A stretch of DNA of 64,000 nt from Wocania ichthyoenteri Th78 (GCF_000789235.1 NZ_KN525716.1:3516100-3580099); one strand, 5' to 3'; counted from the stretch's first letter, positions 1-9,930 are shown. The notes: a model not told the origin generated them from the letters alone. A program made the numbers and translations.

Positions 1-1
1 G

Positions 2-82
2 ATAAAATACAATTTTTATAGACCAAAAGTGTTTTTTGTAGGATTAAGTTTTGTTTTGTGGGTATTATTTGTTATTTTGTAA
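2..82 (+). CDS. C-terminal end of a membrane protein (partial)
   Basis: An open frame enters from the left edge and stops with TAA at 80-82. It encodes about 26 residues, ending in a hydrophobic stretch (FFVGLSFVLWVLFVIL) that looks like one transmembrane helix at the extreme C-terminus. The frame points the same way as the next gene, 35 bp downstream. Too little is present to name a family, and it could be a chance open frame. Confidence 0.4.
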   Translation: MKYNFYRPKVFFVGLSFVLWVLFVIL

Positions 83-117
83 AAAAAACAGCCCGCTAAG
101 CTAAATAATCTACAGTT

Positions 118-1557
118 ATGAAAAATAGAATTCTCTTTATTTTAACATCATTATTTTTTCTTATATCCATAGTTTCATTTTCTCAAGTTGGCATTGGAAC
201 AACATCTCCAGATGCTTCTTCAGTTTTAGATATTGCATCAACTACGCAAGGTATATTGACACCAAGAATGACAACAGTTCAACGTACTGCAATAACTACT
301 CCAGCTGATGGTTTGTTGGTTTATGATACAGATGAAGGTGCTTTTTATTATTATGAAAGTAGTACATGGAACAAGCTAAAGAAGGAACGAAATAATTATA
401 AACTTATAAAAAATGTTACAGATTTAGCCTCAGAGCTTGCCGCAGGTGGAGGTAGTTCATATTTATTAGATACAGATACCTATTACGAAATTAACGGCAC
501 CATAACTCTAGCGGCACCAATAGATTTAAATGACGCTTATATCTCTGGCTTAGATGCAAACGAGGATATTTTAGTTCGTGTAGGGGGTGTTATGTTTTCT
601 GGCAGTAATGGTGGAAGCATAAGAAGCTTAACCTTAACAGCACCTGGAGGAAGTATATTTGCATTAACAGGAAGCGGCACAGAGACACTGGTGTTTCAAA
701 ATTGTATTGTGGCTAATTCTGGAAGCGTTGGGTCTATTTCAACCTTTGGTGTAGTTTTTAAGAGTATTATTCAATTGGTTAATAATACAACTGGTGTTAC
801 CTACACCAGTATAGGTAATGTATTACTGAGCAATGTGGCTTGGTTTGATACTAATGCTGGTACTTTCGAAACTTATGTGGGTACATTTGATTTAATTGAA
901 AAGGTAACAGGTTTTTGTAAAGTGCCAGCAGGGGCTACTGGTATTGATGTTAGTGCAAACCCTACTGTGGCTCAAGGGTCTTTATTAAACACGCCGTTTT
1001 CTGGAGCAGGAATTTATATTGATGGTTATACGGTTGGATCTTACACAGGGTTTAGCTTTAACAACAATTGGTTTGTAAATTGCCCAGGACTCCCGTTAGA
1101 AGCCGATTGGAATACTACAGGGTATTATTATATGACCGGAAATACCACGGTTACAAATTTTGTAACTGCAAATACTCCTGTTAAAATTGCAGGAACAACT
1201 ACTGCAAGTGATTTGTTTAGGACAACATCACCAATTGATAATAGATTGGTATATGATGGTAAAGAAACTCGTGAGTTTGAAGTAATTTGTACAGGGACTG
1301 TAGATAATGACGCAAATGCTCCAAATGCAAGAATCTATGAGTTTTCTCTAAGAAAAATACCAAGCGTAGGTGCACCTGTTATCTTGCCTGGGATATCTTC
1401 AGAAAGACGATTTTCTAATAATGATATTGGTAATTTTACCTTAATTGGTATTGTGAGTTTAGGTCCTGGAGACGCTATAGAAGTATATGCGTCTGTTAAT
1501 AATGTTGGAGGTACTCTTAATACTATTGTTACACGATTAAGCGTGGTTTTAAAATAA
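118..1557 (+). CDS. Exported fibre-like hypothetical protein
   Basis: The 479-residue product starts with a signal peptide (residues 1-22, hydrophobic core followed by SFSQ) and should be exported. Directly after it comes VGIGTTSPDASSVLDI, then GILTPRMT and a GLLVYDTDEGAFYYYESSTW segment. This N-terminal module is typical of large families of secreted Bacteroidota proteins that resemble phage tail-fibre or adhesin stems. The rest is rich in Gly, Thr, Asn and Val, as in beta-solenoid or beta-sandwich proteins, with no catalytic motif that I recognise. No T9SS C-terminal sorting signal is obvious. A surface or extracellular structural role is likely, but the exact function is unknown. Confidence 0.75.
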   Translation: MKNRILFILTSLFFLISIVSFSQVGIGTTSPDASSVLDIASTTQGILTPRMTTVQRTAITTPADGLLVYDTDEGAFYYYESSTWNKLKKERNNYKLIKNVTDLASELAAGGGSSYLLDTDTYYEINGTITLAAPIDLNDAYISGLDANEDILVRVGGVMFSGSNGGSIRSLTLTAPGGSIFALTGSGTETLVFQNCIVANSGSVGSISTFGVVFKSIIQLVNNTTGVTYTSIGNVLLSNVAWFDTNAGTFETYVGTFDLIEKVTGFCKVPAGATGIDVSANPTVAQGSLLNTPFSGAGIYIDGYTVGSYTGFSFNNNWFVNCPGLPLEADWNTTGYYYMTGNTTVTNFVTANTPVKIAGTTTASDLFRTTSPIDNRLVYDGKETREFEVICTGTVDNDANAPNARIYEFSLRKIPSVGAPVILPGISSERRFSNNDIGNFTLIGIVSLGPGDAIEVYASVNNVGGTLNTIVTRLSVVLK

Positions 1558-1562
1558 TTTAT

Positions 1563-2103
1563 TTAATTTTTATTTTGAATTTTTATTTCATTCAATAAAT
1601 CTCTTATTTCCTCTAATAAAACATTTGTTTTTTCATTTGAAGAAATAGATTGAGAGTTGTTTTTTGTGTTACATTGAATGGCTTCGCGTTGCTTTAACAC
1701 CTGCTCTTTAAAGCCTGAAGAATCAATAATACCAATAAGTTTCATGTCGCTACCTTTGGGATTGCTTTGTCCTGAAGTTTCAATTTTAAGAATACGTAGA
1801 TCGAGATATTTTAATAACGGATTTTCTATAAACGTTAAATCTTGAATATTTTCTAAAGGAATTGTTTTTTCAACCTTAAACAAGTACACCTTTTTTAAAT
1901 TCTAAGTGTCGGTTTGTTAATTGGCATTCTAAATTCTCATAAAAACGTCTGCTCATATATTGACCAAGACCCAGAAACCAAACAATTAAAATAGGGATTC
2001 CAGCAATAGAAATTAATAAGAAAAAAGAAACGACAAAAAGGATGTACGATTTAATTTTTGGATTAAATTCTGCTTTTTTTATAATATTAGTTTCTGCAGT
2101 CAT
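1563..2103 (-). pseudogene. PH-domain (bPH2-type) membrane protein, frameshifted
   Basis: Two overlapping minus-strand frames together give one protein of about 180 residues. The first (1876-2103) has a membrane hairpin (residues 17-50) and ends LTNRHLEFKKGVLV. The second (1563-1889) continues FKVEKTIPLENIQDLTF, then PLLKYLDLRILKIETSG. In intact bacterial PH-domain proteins these segments are contiguous (a TNRxxxxKKGVLFxxEKTIPLxxIQD-like strand pattern). One extra base near 1880 (in the cttGtttaag context on the minus strand) explains the break. The second frame alone has only a GTG start and no membrane anchor. This is either a recent inactivating frameshift or a sequencing error. Confidence 0.7.
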
Positions 2104-2149
2104 TTTGCTTTAAGATTTTAAATTATAAAAATTAAAGCCCGCTAATGGC

Positions 2150-4630
2150 TTAAAATTTCATCGTAGTTCGCACATTAAAAACGCGTGGCGTTAAATAATT
2201 AGGAATAGCATATTGGCGTTTGCTATATACATCTCTCACCCAAGTATTTGTAATGGAGTTTTGCACATCAAAAATATTAAAAATCTCGACTCCAAAAGAT
2301 AGTTCTTTAAAAGGTTTTTTCCAACCGCTGTTAAATTGCTTTTTGTCGTCAACGATAACAAATTGAAAACCAACATCTGCACGTTTGTAAGATGGTAATC
2401 TGTTTTGGTACTCGTAGGGATTGGCATAACTTGGTGAGCCACCAGGTAAACCTGTATTAAATACCAAATTCAAATACATTTTCATACTCGGAATGTTGGG
2501 TACATAATCTTGAAATAAGGCTGCAAACTTTAAACGTTGGTCTGTAGGTCGTGCTATATAACCTCTATTATTTATGTTTTCTTCTGTTTTTAAATACCCA
2601 AAGCTAAACCACGATTCGGTTCCAGGAACAAACTCGCCATTCAATCGCATATCCAACCCATAAGCATACGCTTTCGCGGAATTATTGGCGCGATAACGTA
2701 TACGAACATTCTCTAAAGTATATGGGTTTACATCACTCAAATTTTTATAATAGGCTTCTGTAGTTAACTTAAAAGGTCTATTCCACATTTTAAAACTGTA
2801 ATCATTACCTAAAACTAAATGAAACGATTTTTGCGCTTTAACGTTGGGTTGAACAACACCATTAGCATTCCGTAATTCTCTGTAAAATGGAGGTTGATAA
2901 TATAAACCTCCAGCAATTCTAAAGAGCATATCTTTTTCCCAATACGGTTTTATAGCGAATTGCACACGCGGACTAAATACCGTTTGATTTGACTTCTCGA
3001 CTGTGCTCGAAATGACAGTATTATTATCACTAACCGACCAATTATGAACGCGAATTCCAGCATTATACCAAACATCGCTTGTACCTAAAACGGAACGTTT
3101 GCTCCATTGCGCATAAGCTTGCAATCTACTTATTTTGGTGTTATTTGTAGTACGAACATTTTGAAATGGTTCAATAGGATCTTCAAATGGTGTGTAAGGT
3201 TGCTCGTTAAAGGCATCAACATGTGGTGGACGAATTGAAAATCCAGCAGAATCGATAACTTCCCATTCTACCAAACGATCACGAATATCTTCATTAGTAT
3301 ATTTTACAGACCATTCAATTCGATTGTCATCAATTTTTAAATCACCTTTATGTTCAATCGTTGTAATTAAAGCGTCTAAATCGTTTCGTCCATGATTTAA
3401 TTGCCCGCCAATGCCTTCACTAAATTCTACTTCACCCAAATTTTCATCCCCAATATTTGTATTTACTTCACCCAATCGGTATTGCGCTAAAATATCGAAA
3501 TACTCTTCTTCGGTGGTGTGATAAGTTGATGCAATGGCATGAAGTGTTAAATCATCGTTCGCAAAATATGTGCCTTTAAAAGCGCCAAAAACTGTTTGAT
3601 ACTGGTCTTTTTCTTGGCCTTCGTAAAACACCAATAAAGCTAAAGGATCTGCTAGTGTACCAAAATTGGTTTGTCGCGTTTGCGGTTGGTAACTGTATTT
3701 ATTTAGTGATGCATTTCCTAGAAAACTTAACTGAAATTTATCAGTAAATTTATAAGTTAAATAGGCTTGTGCATCGGCAAAAGCTGCATCGTAATTAGTT
3801 TCAGTTTCTTTAGCGTTTACTAATAAGCCGTTATCTCGATAGCGTAAACCAATAATACTTGAGAATTTGGAATCTTTACTGATATTTTCAACAGAGATAC
3901 TACCACCTAATAAACTTAAATCGGCATTAATTTCGAATTGATATGGATTTTTATAAGTAATATCTAAAACCGAAGAAAGCTTATCGCCATATTTAGCTTG
4001 AAAACCACCAGAAGAAAAATCGATATTCTGAACCAAATCGGTATTTACAAAACTTAAACCTTCCTGTTGCCCCGAGCGAATTAAAAAAGGGCGATAAACT
4101 TCTATACCGTTAACATACACTAAGTTTTCATCGTAATTACCGCCACGAACAGAATATTGTGTACTTAATTCATTGTTATTACTAACTCCAGGGAGTGTTA
4201 ATAGTAAGTTTTCTACACCAGCATTGGCTCCTGGTATTTTTCTAATAGTTTCTGGTTTTAAGGTCGTTATGCCTTCAACGTCTTTTCTGCGTTTTCCAGA
4301 AACTACAACAGTAGCAATTTGCTCAATAGTCGTATTCATTACCGGGTTAAACTCATGAGTTTCCCCGTTTTTAAGATTGAAAGTGATGGTGATTTTTTTA
4401 TATACAAGATGAGAGAACTCTAAGGGAATATCTTGATTTGCAGGAATTTTTAAAGAATAAAATCCGTTTTCATTTGTTTCTGTGCCAACTGAACCAGCCT
4501 TAATGTTTACTTTAGAAATAGGTGTATTTTCATCATTTAAAATAACACCTTTTATAGTTGCCGTTTGCGAATACCCTAAAGAAATAAGTAATAAGAATAG
4601 AATGCCTGTAAGTGAAAATTTTGAATTCAA
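2150..4630 (-). CDS. TonB-dependent outer-membrane receptor with carboxypeptidase-like N-domain
   Basis: The 826-residue product has a signal peptide (residues 1-21), then a CarboxypepD_reg-like beta-sandwich (about 24-110, with VILNDENTPISKVNIKAGSV). A TonB plug follows (about 115-230, with IPGANAGVENLLLTLPGV and YSVRGGNYDENLVYVNGIEV), then a 22-strand-type barrel ending in aromatic-rich VFNVRTTMKF. It should import an unidentified ligand across the outer membrane using TonB energy. No SusD partner is adjacent. It lies 12 bp downstream of the M23 peptidase gene on the same strand, so the two are probably cotranscribed. The coding sequence carries an in-frame copy of a dispersed flavobacterial repeat near 2994-3017. 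Confidence 0.9.
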   Translation of the reverse strand: MNSKFSLTGILFLLLISLGYSQTATIKGVILNDENTPISKVNIKAGSVGTETNENGFYSLKIPANQDIPLEFSHLVYKKITITFNLKNGETHEFNPVMNTTIEQIATVVVSGKRRKDVEGITTLKPETIRKIPGANAGVENLLLTLPGVSNNNELSTQYSVRGGNYDENLVYVNGIEVYRPFLIRSGQQEGLSFVNTDLVQNIDFSSGGFQAKYGDKLSSVLDITYKNPYQFEINADLSLLGGSISVENISKDSKFSSIIGLRYRDNGLLVNAKETETNYDAAFADAQAYLTYKFTDKFQLSFLGNASLNKYSYQPQTRQTNFGTLADPLALLVFYEGQEKDQYQTVFGAFKGTYFANDDLTLHAIASTYHTTEEEYFDILAQYRLGEVNTNIGDENLGEVEFSEGIGGQLNHGRNDLDALITTIEHKGDLKIDDNRIEWSVKYTNEDIRDRLVEWEVIDSAGFSIRPPHVDAFNEQPYTPFEDPIEPFQNVRTTNNTKISRLQAYAQWSKRSVLGTSDVWYNAGIRVHNWSVSDNNTVISSTVEKSNQTVFSPRVQFAIKPYWEKDMLFRIAGGLYYQPPFYRELRNANGVVQPNVKAQKSFHLVLGNDYSFKMWNRPFKLTTEAYYKNLSDVNPYTLENVRIRYRANNSAKAYAYGLDMRLNGEFVPGTESWFSFGYLKTEENINNRGYIARPTDQRLKFAALFQDYVPNIPSMKMYLNLVFNTGLPGGSPSYANPYEYQNRLPSYKRADVGFQFVIVDDKKQFNSGWKKPFKELSFGVEIFNIFDVQNSITNTWVRDVYSKRQYAIPNYLTPRVFNVRTTMKF
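2994..3017 (-). repeat. Dispersed REP-like repeat inside the TonB receptor CDS
   Basis: The minus strand reads tgtcatttcgagcacagtcg followed by agaa, matching from memory the tgtcatttcgagcgcagtcg-type intergenic repeat common in flavobacterial genomes. Here it lies inside coding sequence and is read in frame as VISSTVEK within an extracellular-loop-like part of the barrel. Confidence 0.5.
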
Positions 4631-4642
4631 AAGCGAGAAAAT

Positions 4643-6328
4643 TTATTTTCTATAAAAGACTGTTTCAAAAGTAGAATTATTTCCAACATTATCGGTAACA
4701 ATTAGCTTTAAATTATTTTTTGTTTCTGTAATTAATCCGTCATTAAAATCGTGAATTAGCGTTTTTGTTTTATAATCATACTCCATTAAAATCCATATTC
4801 CATTTACAGTAGCTCTATAATTTGAAATTCCAGAACCTTTATCATCAATTTTAATTTTTAAATATCTAAAATTACTTAACCACTGTCCTTTTTTAAAATT
4901 AATGGGTGTAATGGTTGGTTTGATAGTGTCTGTTGCTAGAGCGAATTCACCTAATGTTCTTGTATAAGTTGTTAATAGATTGCCTTTTCTTTTTGTTGAA
5001 GAATACGCAGGGAATTTTTTGTAACCTAATAATCTAGCTATATATAATTTGCTTTTATCTTTATCTGAATAGGCGCTAACATCATAACTAATCGTGAAGC
5101 TTTTTTTAGTTGGAATAATGTCTTTGTGCAATAATAAAGTGTCGTTTTTTACATCAAAATCTATGTAAAAATTATCATAAAAGGTGTCTTTGTAAAAATC
5201 AACCGAAACTTTTCCTTTTTTTAAATTGGTCGTTTCATTGGTATTAATAAAATAAGGTGTCGTTTTTTTTGGTTCACTTTTAATGGAGTCTATTTTACTT
5301 CCTTTAATAGTTACAGTTGCCCAAGTATTATTGTTTTCAAAATCACCAACTTTTATTTTGTAAACCGAATACGTGCTATCTTTTATATGTAAAATACCAT
5401 CATTTAAAACATCTTTATATAAGCTCAAAGGGTTGTTTTGGTTGAATAGTTTTTGAATACGAGATTTTTTAGTTTTATAATGCTCGTAATCTATAAGTCT
5501 ATTTAGGTGTTTGGTTTCACTAAAGGAAAAACGCCTAAAATCAAGTTCGAAATTTTTATTACCATTAACAAAGGTTTGAATATTATAAACTCCATTTTTA
5601 TTGGCTGTTAAATTTTGTCTATCGATGGTTTCAATGCCGAAACCAATTTTACCGAAGGCTTCTATGTTTTCAACAGCATAATCGCCATTTTTTAAAGGGA
5701 TTAATCGTAGTTCCCTTTTTGAATTTGATTTGTTTATAAAAGAGTTTTCATTTATTGGATAGGCATAAATAGATGATATTATTGGGTTTACAGAATCTTT
5801 TATATCAATACCGAACAGCATAGGATTTATGGGGCGTTCAGCTTTATCACGAATTTCAAAATGTAAATGTGGTCCGCCAGAGCCACCAGTGTTTCCGCTT
5901 AAAGCAACAATAGCACCTTTTTTAATTTTTAAATCTCCAGCATTAGGAAATAATTCAATTTCGAAAGATTCTTTTTCGTATTGATGCTTTTTTACATAAG
6001 CCTCAATATCTGGAGAAAATTTATTCAAATGTGCGTAAACAGTAGTATAACCATTTGGGTGTGTAATGTATAATGCTTTTCCGTAACCGAAATGCGATAT
6101 TTTAATTCTGCTCACAAAACCACTAGCCGATGCATATACATTTAAGCCCACACGTTGCTGCGTTTTTATATCCAATCCAGAATGAAAATGATTTGAACGT
6201 AACTCTGCAAATGTACCAGAGAGCATTAATGTAATATCTAACGGACTTCTAAAATAATCTTGCGGATAGTTATTTTGAGCAATAGAAAAGGATGAGATGA
6301 ATAAAAAAAGAATGGGGATTAATCGCAT
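4643..6328 (-). CDS. M23-family (LytM-type) metallopeptidase
   Basis: The 561-residue protein has a signal peptide (residues 1-17) and an M23 peptidase domain at about 40-180. The metal-binding motifs are visible: HSGLDI (HxxxD) at about residue 48 and HLHFEIR (HxH) at about residue 155. The remaining 380 residues are a beta-rich tail of unknown role. LytM enzymes cleave peptidoglycan cross-bridges or act as activators of amidases in the periplasm. With both H and D motifs present, this one is probably active. It precedes the TonB receptor gene by 12 bp on the same strand. Confidence 0.88.
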   Translation of the reverse strand: MRLIPILFLFISSFSIAQNNYPQDYFRSPLDITLMLSGTFAELRSNHFHSGLDIKTQQRVGLNVYASASGFVSRIKISHFGYGKALYITHPNGYTTVYAHLNKFSPDIEAYVKKHQYEKESFEIELFPNAGDLKIKKGAIVALSGNTGGSGGPHLHFEIRDKAERPINPMLFGIDIKDSVNPIISSIYAYPINENSFINKSNSKRELRLIPLKNGDYAVENIEAFGKIGFGIETIDRQNLTANKNGVYNIQTFVNGNKNFELDFRRFSFSETKHLNRLIDYEHYKTKKSRIQKLFNQNNPLSLYKDVLNDGILHIKDSTYSVYKIKVGDFENNNTWATVTIKGSKIDSIKSEPKKTTPYFINTNETTNLKKGKVSVDFYKDTFYDNFYIDFDVKNDTLLLHKDIIPTKKSFTISYDVSAYSDKDKSKLYIARLLGYKKFPAYSSTKRKGNLLTTYTRTLGEFALATDTIKPTITPINFKKGQWLSNFRYLKIKIDDKGSGISNYRATVNGIWILMEYDYKTKTLIHDFNDGLITETKNNLKLIVTDNVGNNSTFETVFYRK

Positions 6329-6560
6329 AATTTATATGTTACCAATTAAATTTTAAAAATTAGATTTAAGGGTTGTTCTCAATTGTGATTGGTATTAGGC
6401 TAAAATATCAATTTGATGTGAATAAGCAAAGCTTTAAACAAAAATCAAGCCAATTGGTCTTGTTACAAGCAATAAGGAAGAATTTGAAATTTTATGAAAA
6501 AACAATTGTAATTTAACCTTAGGTATGTTAACTTTGTGAGGTAAGTATTGAAATTTGTAA

Positions 6561-6851
6561 ATGAGTAATATTGAAGATATTGTAGATTCTTTAGAAAACA
6601 AAATTAGCAAAGTATTACACAAAGTAGAGCTTTTAAAGCAAGCTAATTTGAAATTGAATGAAGAATTAGAAGCTTCAAAGCAAGAACTTCAAAACCAAAA
6701 ATTGCATATAGCAACCTGGGAAGAAAAGTACGAAGCTCTTAAAATGGCAAACTCAATACTTGGTAGTGACGATAATAAAAGAGAAACAAAGCTTAAAATA
6801 AACGCATTAATTAGAGATATTGACCATTGTATTGCTCAACTTTCAGATTAG
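6561..6851 (+). CDS. Small coiled-coil protein paired with ZapA
   Basis: The 96-residue protein is almost entirely predicted coiled coil from residue 5 to 65 (heptads in ENKISKVLHKVELLKQANLK and NEELEASKQELQNQK). Its gene sits 15 bp upstream of zapA in the same direction. A small coiled-coil protein before zapA is usual in Flavobacteriia, and its shape recalls ZapB, the coiled-coil partner of ZapA at the division ring. A cell-division role is inferred from context, not from a recognised domain. Confidence 0.75.
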   Translation: MSNIEDIVDSLENKISKVLHKVELLKQANLKLNEELEASKQELQNQKLHIATWEEKYEALKMANSILGSDDNKRETKLKINALIRDIDHCIAQLSD

Positions 6852-6866
6852 TGTAACATAGATTAA

Positions 6867-7160
6867 ATGTCAGAAAAGCTTAAAATAAAGCTCTCAATAG
6901 CTAATCGAGTATACCCTTTAACTATTGAAGCTAATCAAGAAGAAGGGTTGCGCAAAGCCGCTAAAAATATTGAGGCTATGATTAAGCAATTTGAACAAAG
7001 CTATTCTGTAAGAGATAAGCAAGATGTATTAGCCATGTGTGCTTTACAGTTTGCCTCTCAAGTAGAACAAAAATCTATTGATAAAGCAAATGTAAGTGAA
7101 CATGTAGAGGAGAAGCTAAAGGCTTTAAATGATTTGCTACAATCGCATTTAATCTCTTAA
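6867..7160 (+). CDS. zapA: Cell division protein ZapA
   Basis: The 97-residue product matches the ZapA family in length and pattern: an N-terminal beta-hairpin (KIKLSIANRVYPLTIEANQE), then KNIEAMIKQFEQSY and the conserved helix QDVLAMCALQFASQVE, ending in a dimerising helix. ZapA is cytoplasmic, binds FtsZ and stabilises the Z-ring. The gene follows the coiled-coil gene by 15 bp. It is followed by a 220-bp gap holding a structured RNA candidate, a neighbourhood that recalls zapA-ssrS of Proteobacteria. Confidence 0.88.
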   Translation: MSEKLKIKLSIANRVYPLTIEANQEEGLRKAAKNIEAMIKQFEQSYSVRDKQDVLAMCALQFASQVEQKSIDKANVSEHVEEKLKALNDLLQSHLIS

Positions 7161-7185
7161 ACGTTCTTTAAAATAAACTAAAAGT

Positions 7186-7357
7186 TACTGCCTACATTGG
7201 TTATTTTTTTTGATAAACTCAACGTTAATTCTTTAAAAAGGGTGAGTTTAAGTTGTAAAAGCATGCTGCCTTAGTCGCAGATCCTTGATCAGCTTGTTAG
7301 CCCTAAACTTGTTTTTAAGGAGTTTATACAAAACTTTATACCGGTGTAGGCTTTTTT
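7186..7357 (+). ncRNA. Probable 6S-like RNA (6S-Flavo type)
   Basis: The gap between zapA and rny contains a long closing stem: gcctacattggt at 7190-7201 pairs over 12 bp (two wobbles) with accggtgtaggc at 7340-7351. A T-run (7352-7357) follows directly, as in an intrinsic terminator. Inside, aaactca near 7215 pairs with tgagttt near 7243, leaving a large unpaired central region. Size (about 170 nt), the extended rod with a central bubble, and the position after zapA fit 6S RNA, which binds RNA polymerase holoenzyme. The covariance model was not run. Confidence 0.55.
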
Positions 7358-7380
7358 ATATATACTAACCAACAAATACA

Positions 7381-8958
7381 ATGGAAATTAATTCGATAAT
7401 ATTAACAGCAGGAGGCATACTATTAGGGCTTATATTAGGGTTTATTATAGCAAAAATGCTTGAAAAAAACAAAGCCTCTAAGCTAATAAGAGATGCTAAG
7501 CGAAGCGCATCTAACATATTAAAAGAAGCCAATACAGAAGGAGAGTCTATTAAAAAAGATAAAATCCTTCAAGCTAAAGAAAAGTTTATAGAACTTAAAT
7601 CTGAACACGAAAAAGTCATTTTATCTCGTGATAAAAAAATGGCCGAAACCGAAAAACGTATTCGTGATAAAGAGTCTCAAATATCTAGCGAACTTTCAAA
7701 AAACAAAAAGCTTAACGAGAATGTTGAAGCTAAACAAAAAGATTACAATCATAGACTTGATGTTTTAGAAAAGAAACAAGTAGAGTTAGATAAACTTCAT
7801 AAAAGCCAGGTGCAGCAATTAGAAGTTATTTCTAGTTTATCGGCTGAAGAAGCTAAGGAGCAATTAGTAGAATCTTTAAAAGGGGAAGCTAAAAATGATG
7901 CTATGGCATACATTCAAAGCTCACTTGAAGAAGCTAAATTAACTGCTGAACAAGATGCTAAGAAAATTATTATAAATACAATACAGCGTATTGGAACTGA
8001 AGAGGCTGTAGATAACTGTGTATCCGTATTTAATATAGAGTCAGACGATGTTAAAGGGCGCATCATTGGACGTGAAGGGCGAAATATTCGTGCTATTGAA
8101 GCAGCAACAGGTGTAGAAATTATTGTTGATGATACGCCAGAAGCCATCATTTTATCATGTTTCGATTCTGTTCGTAGAGAAATTGCAAGATTATCGCTTC
8201 ATAAATTAGTAACCGACGGTAGAATTCACCCAGCAAGAATTGAAGAGGTTGTTAAGAAAACACAAAAGCAAATTGAGCAAGAAATTATTGAAGTGGGTAA
8301 ACGTACGGTTATCGATTTAGGTATTCACAATCTACATCCAGAACTCATAAAAATGGTTGGTAGAATGAAATATCGTTCTTCTTATGGACAAAATCTTTTA
8401 CAGCACTCGCGAGAAGTGGCTAAACTTTGTGGTGTAATGGCTGCAGAATTAGGTTTAAATCCTAAGTTAGCAAAACGTGCAGGATTGTTACACGATATTG
8501 GTAAAGTGCCAGATGCCGAAGCAGATATGGAAACGCCACATGCTATACTTGGTATGCAATGGGCAGAAAAATATGGCGAGAAAGATGAGGTTTGTAATGC
8601 TATTGGTGCTCACCATGATGAGGTAGAAATGAAATCATTAATATCTCCCATTATTCAAGTGTGTGATGCTATTTCTGGTGCACGTCCAGGAGCACGTCGT
8701 CAAGTTTTAGATAGTTATATACAACGTTTAAAAGATTTGGAAGATATCGCCTTTGGTTTTACGGGTGTTAAAAAAGCTTACGCAATACAAGCAGGTAGAG
8801 AACTACGTGTAATTGTTGAAAGTGAAAAAGTAGATGACCAAAAAGCGGCAGATTTATCGTTTAGTATTTCTCAAAAAGTACAGACCGACATGACGTATCC
8901 AGGTCAGGTTAAAGTAACCGTTATTAGAGAAACTAGAGCGGTTAATATTGCTAAGTAG
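7381..8958 (+). CDS. rny: Ribonuclease Y
   Basis: The 525-residue protein has the full RNase Y layout. It has an N-terminal membrane anchor (residues 6-25), a long charged coiled coil (about 30-200), a KH domain with [15 protein letters not shown] (about 222-236) and an HD domain with LLHDIGK (about 369-375). The enzyme is an endoribonuclease that starts mRNA decay at the membrane. It is transcribed with the zapA direction and ends at a strong bidirectional terminator shared with xerD. Length and motifs are normal, and nothing is missing. Confidence 0.96.
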   Translation: MEINSIILTAGGILLGLILGFIIAKMLEKNKASKLIRDAKRSASNILKEANTEGESIKKDKILQAKEKFIELKSEHEKVILSRDKKMAETEKRIRDKESQISSELSKNKKLNENVEAKQKDYNHRLDVLEKKQVELDKLHKSQVQQLEVISSLSAEEAKEQLVESLKGEAKNDAMAYIQSSLEEAKLTAEQDAKKIIINTIQRIGTEEAVDNCVSVFNIESDDVKGRIIGREGRNIRAIEAATGVEIIVDDTPEAIILSCFDSVRREIARLSLHKLVTDGRIHPARIEEVVKKTQKQIEQEIIEVGKRTVIDLGIHNLHPELIKMVGRMKYRSSYGQNLLQHSREVAKLCGVMAAELGLNPKLAKRAGLLHDIGKVPDAEADMETPHAILGMQWAEKYGEKDEVCNAIGAHHDEVEMKSLISPIIQVCDAISGARPGARRQVLDSYIQRLKDLEDIAFGFTGVKKAYAIQAGRELRVIVESEKVDDQKAADLSFSISQKVQTDMTYPGQVKVTVIRETRAVNIAK

Positions 8959-8986
8959 CTAATTCCTGTGAAAAACATAGTATTAA

Positions 8987-9012
8987 AAAGTCCAGCAATA
9001 GCTGGATTTTTT
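8987..9012. terminator. Bidirectional terminator between rny and xerD
   Basis: The stem tccagc (8991-8996) and gctgga (9001-9006) encloses aata. An A-run lies on the left and a T-run on the right, so it can serve rny on the plus strand and the convergent xerD on the minus strand. Confidence 0.8.
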
Positions 9013-9033
9013 AGTTTTACCAACAATCAACGG

Positions 9034-9930
9034 TTATTTTCGTGGATGATATTTTTCTACAACTTTAGTTAAATGACTTTTATCTAAATGGACATAGATC
9101 TCGGTAGTTGTAATGCTTTCGTGACCTAGCATTAATTGAATTGAACGTAAATCGGCGTTATTTTGTAATAAATGTGTCGCAAAAGAATGTCTAAATGTAT
9201 GTGGAGAAACACTTTTTTTTAATCCAATTTTTTCAGCTAATTGCTTTATGATGGTAAAAATCATAGCTCGTGTTAATTGTTTTCCTCGTCTATTTAAAAA
9301 CAAGGTGTCTTCAAAACCTGCTTGAATATTAATATGATTACGAACCTCTTTTCTATATAGATTAATATATTTTTGAGTTATAGGAACAATAGGGACAAAC
9401 CTTTGTTTATCGCCTTTACCAGTGACTTTAATAAAACCTTCATCAAAAAACAAATCAGATAATTTAAGGTTAACCAACTCACTAACGCGCAAACCGCAAC
9501 CGTATAAAGTTTCTAAAATCGCTCGATTACGTTCGCCTTGTGGTTTGCTTAAATCGATAGCATTTATAAGTTTGTCTATCTCCTCTTCAGATAAAGTATC
9601 GGGTAGTTTTCTTCCAATTTTTGGAGATTCAATAAGTTCTAAAGGATTTGTTTCTCTATAATCCTCAAAAATCAAATAGTTAAAAAAACTGCGTAATCCT
9701 GAAATTATACGCGATTGAGATCTAGCATTAACAAGTTTTGCTGTTTCATAAATAAACTGCTGAACAACTTCTGAAGTGACAGAAATAGGGGAGAAGCTTA
9801 TATTGTTTTCTTCTAAAAAACTAATCAACTTTTGGATATCAAGTGAATAGCTATTTATTGAATTTTGAGATAACCCGCGTTCAATCTTTAAATATAGTTG
9901 GTAATCTTTAAGTGCGTGTTGCCATTTCAT
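9034..9930 (-). CDS. xerD: Site-specific tyrosine recombinase XerD
   Basis: The 298-residue protein has the size of XerC/XerD, with an N-terminal SAM-like core-binding domain (about 1-85) and a catalytic domain. The catalytic residues are visible: Arg in YGCGLRVSEL (about 150), Lys in TGKGDKQRFVP, HTFRHSFATHLL (HxxR, about 245), GHESITTTEIY (His and the Tyr nucleophile, about 280). XerD resolves chromosome dimers at dif with FtsK. It is a core gene away from the island. XerC is not in the window, so the C/D assignment rests on overall similarity to flavobacterial XerD. Confidence 0.9.
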   Translation of the reverse strand: MKWQHALKDYQLYLKIERGLSQNSINSYSLDIQKLISFLEENNISFSPISVTSEVVQQFIYETAKLVNARSQSRIISGLRSFFNYLIFEDYRETNPLELIESPKIGRKLPDTLSEEEIDKLINAIDLSKPQGERNRAILETLYGCGLRVSELVNLKLSDLFFDEGFIKVTGKGDKQRFVPIVPITQKYINLYRKEVRNHINIQAGFEDTLFLNRRGKQLTRAMIFTIIKQLAEKIGLKKSVSPHTFRHSFATHLLQNNADLRSIQLMLGHESITTTEIYVHLDKSHLTKVVEKYHPRK

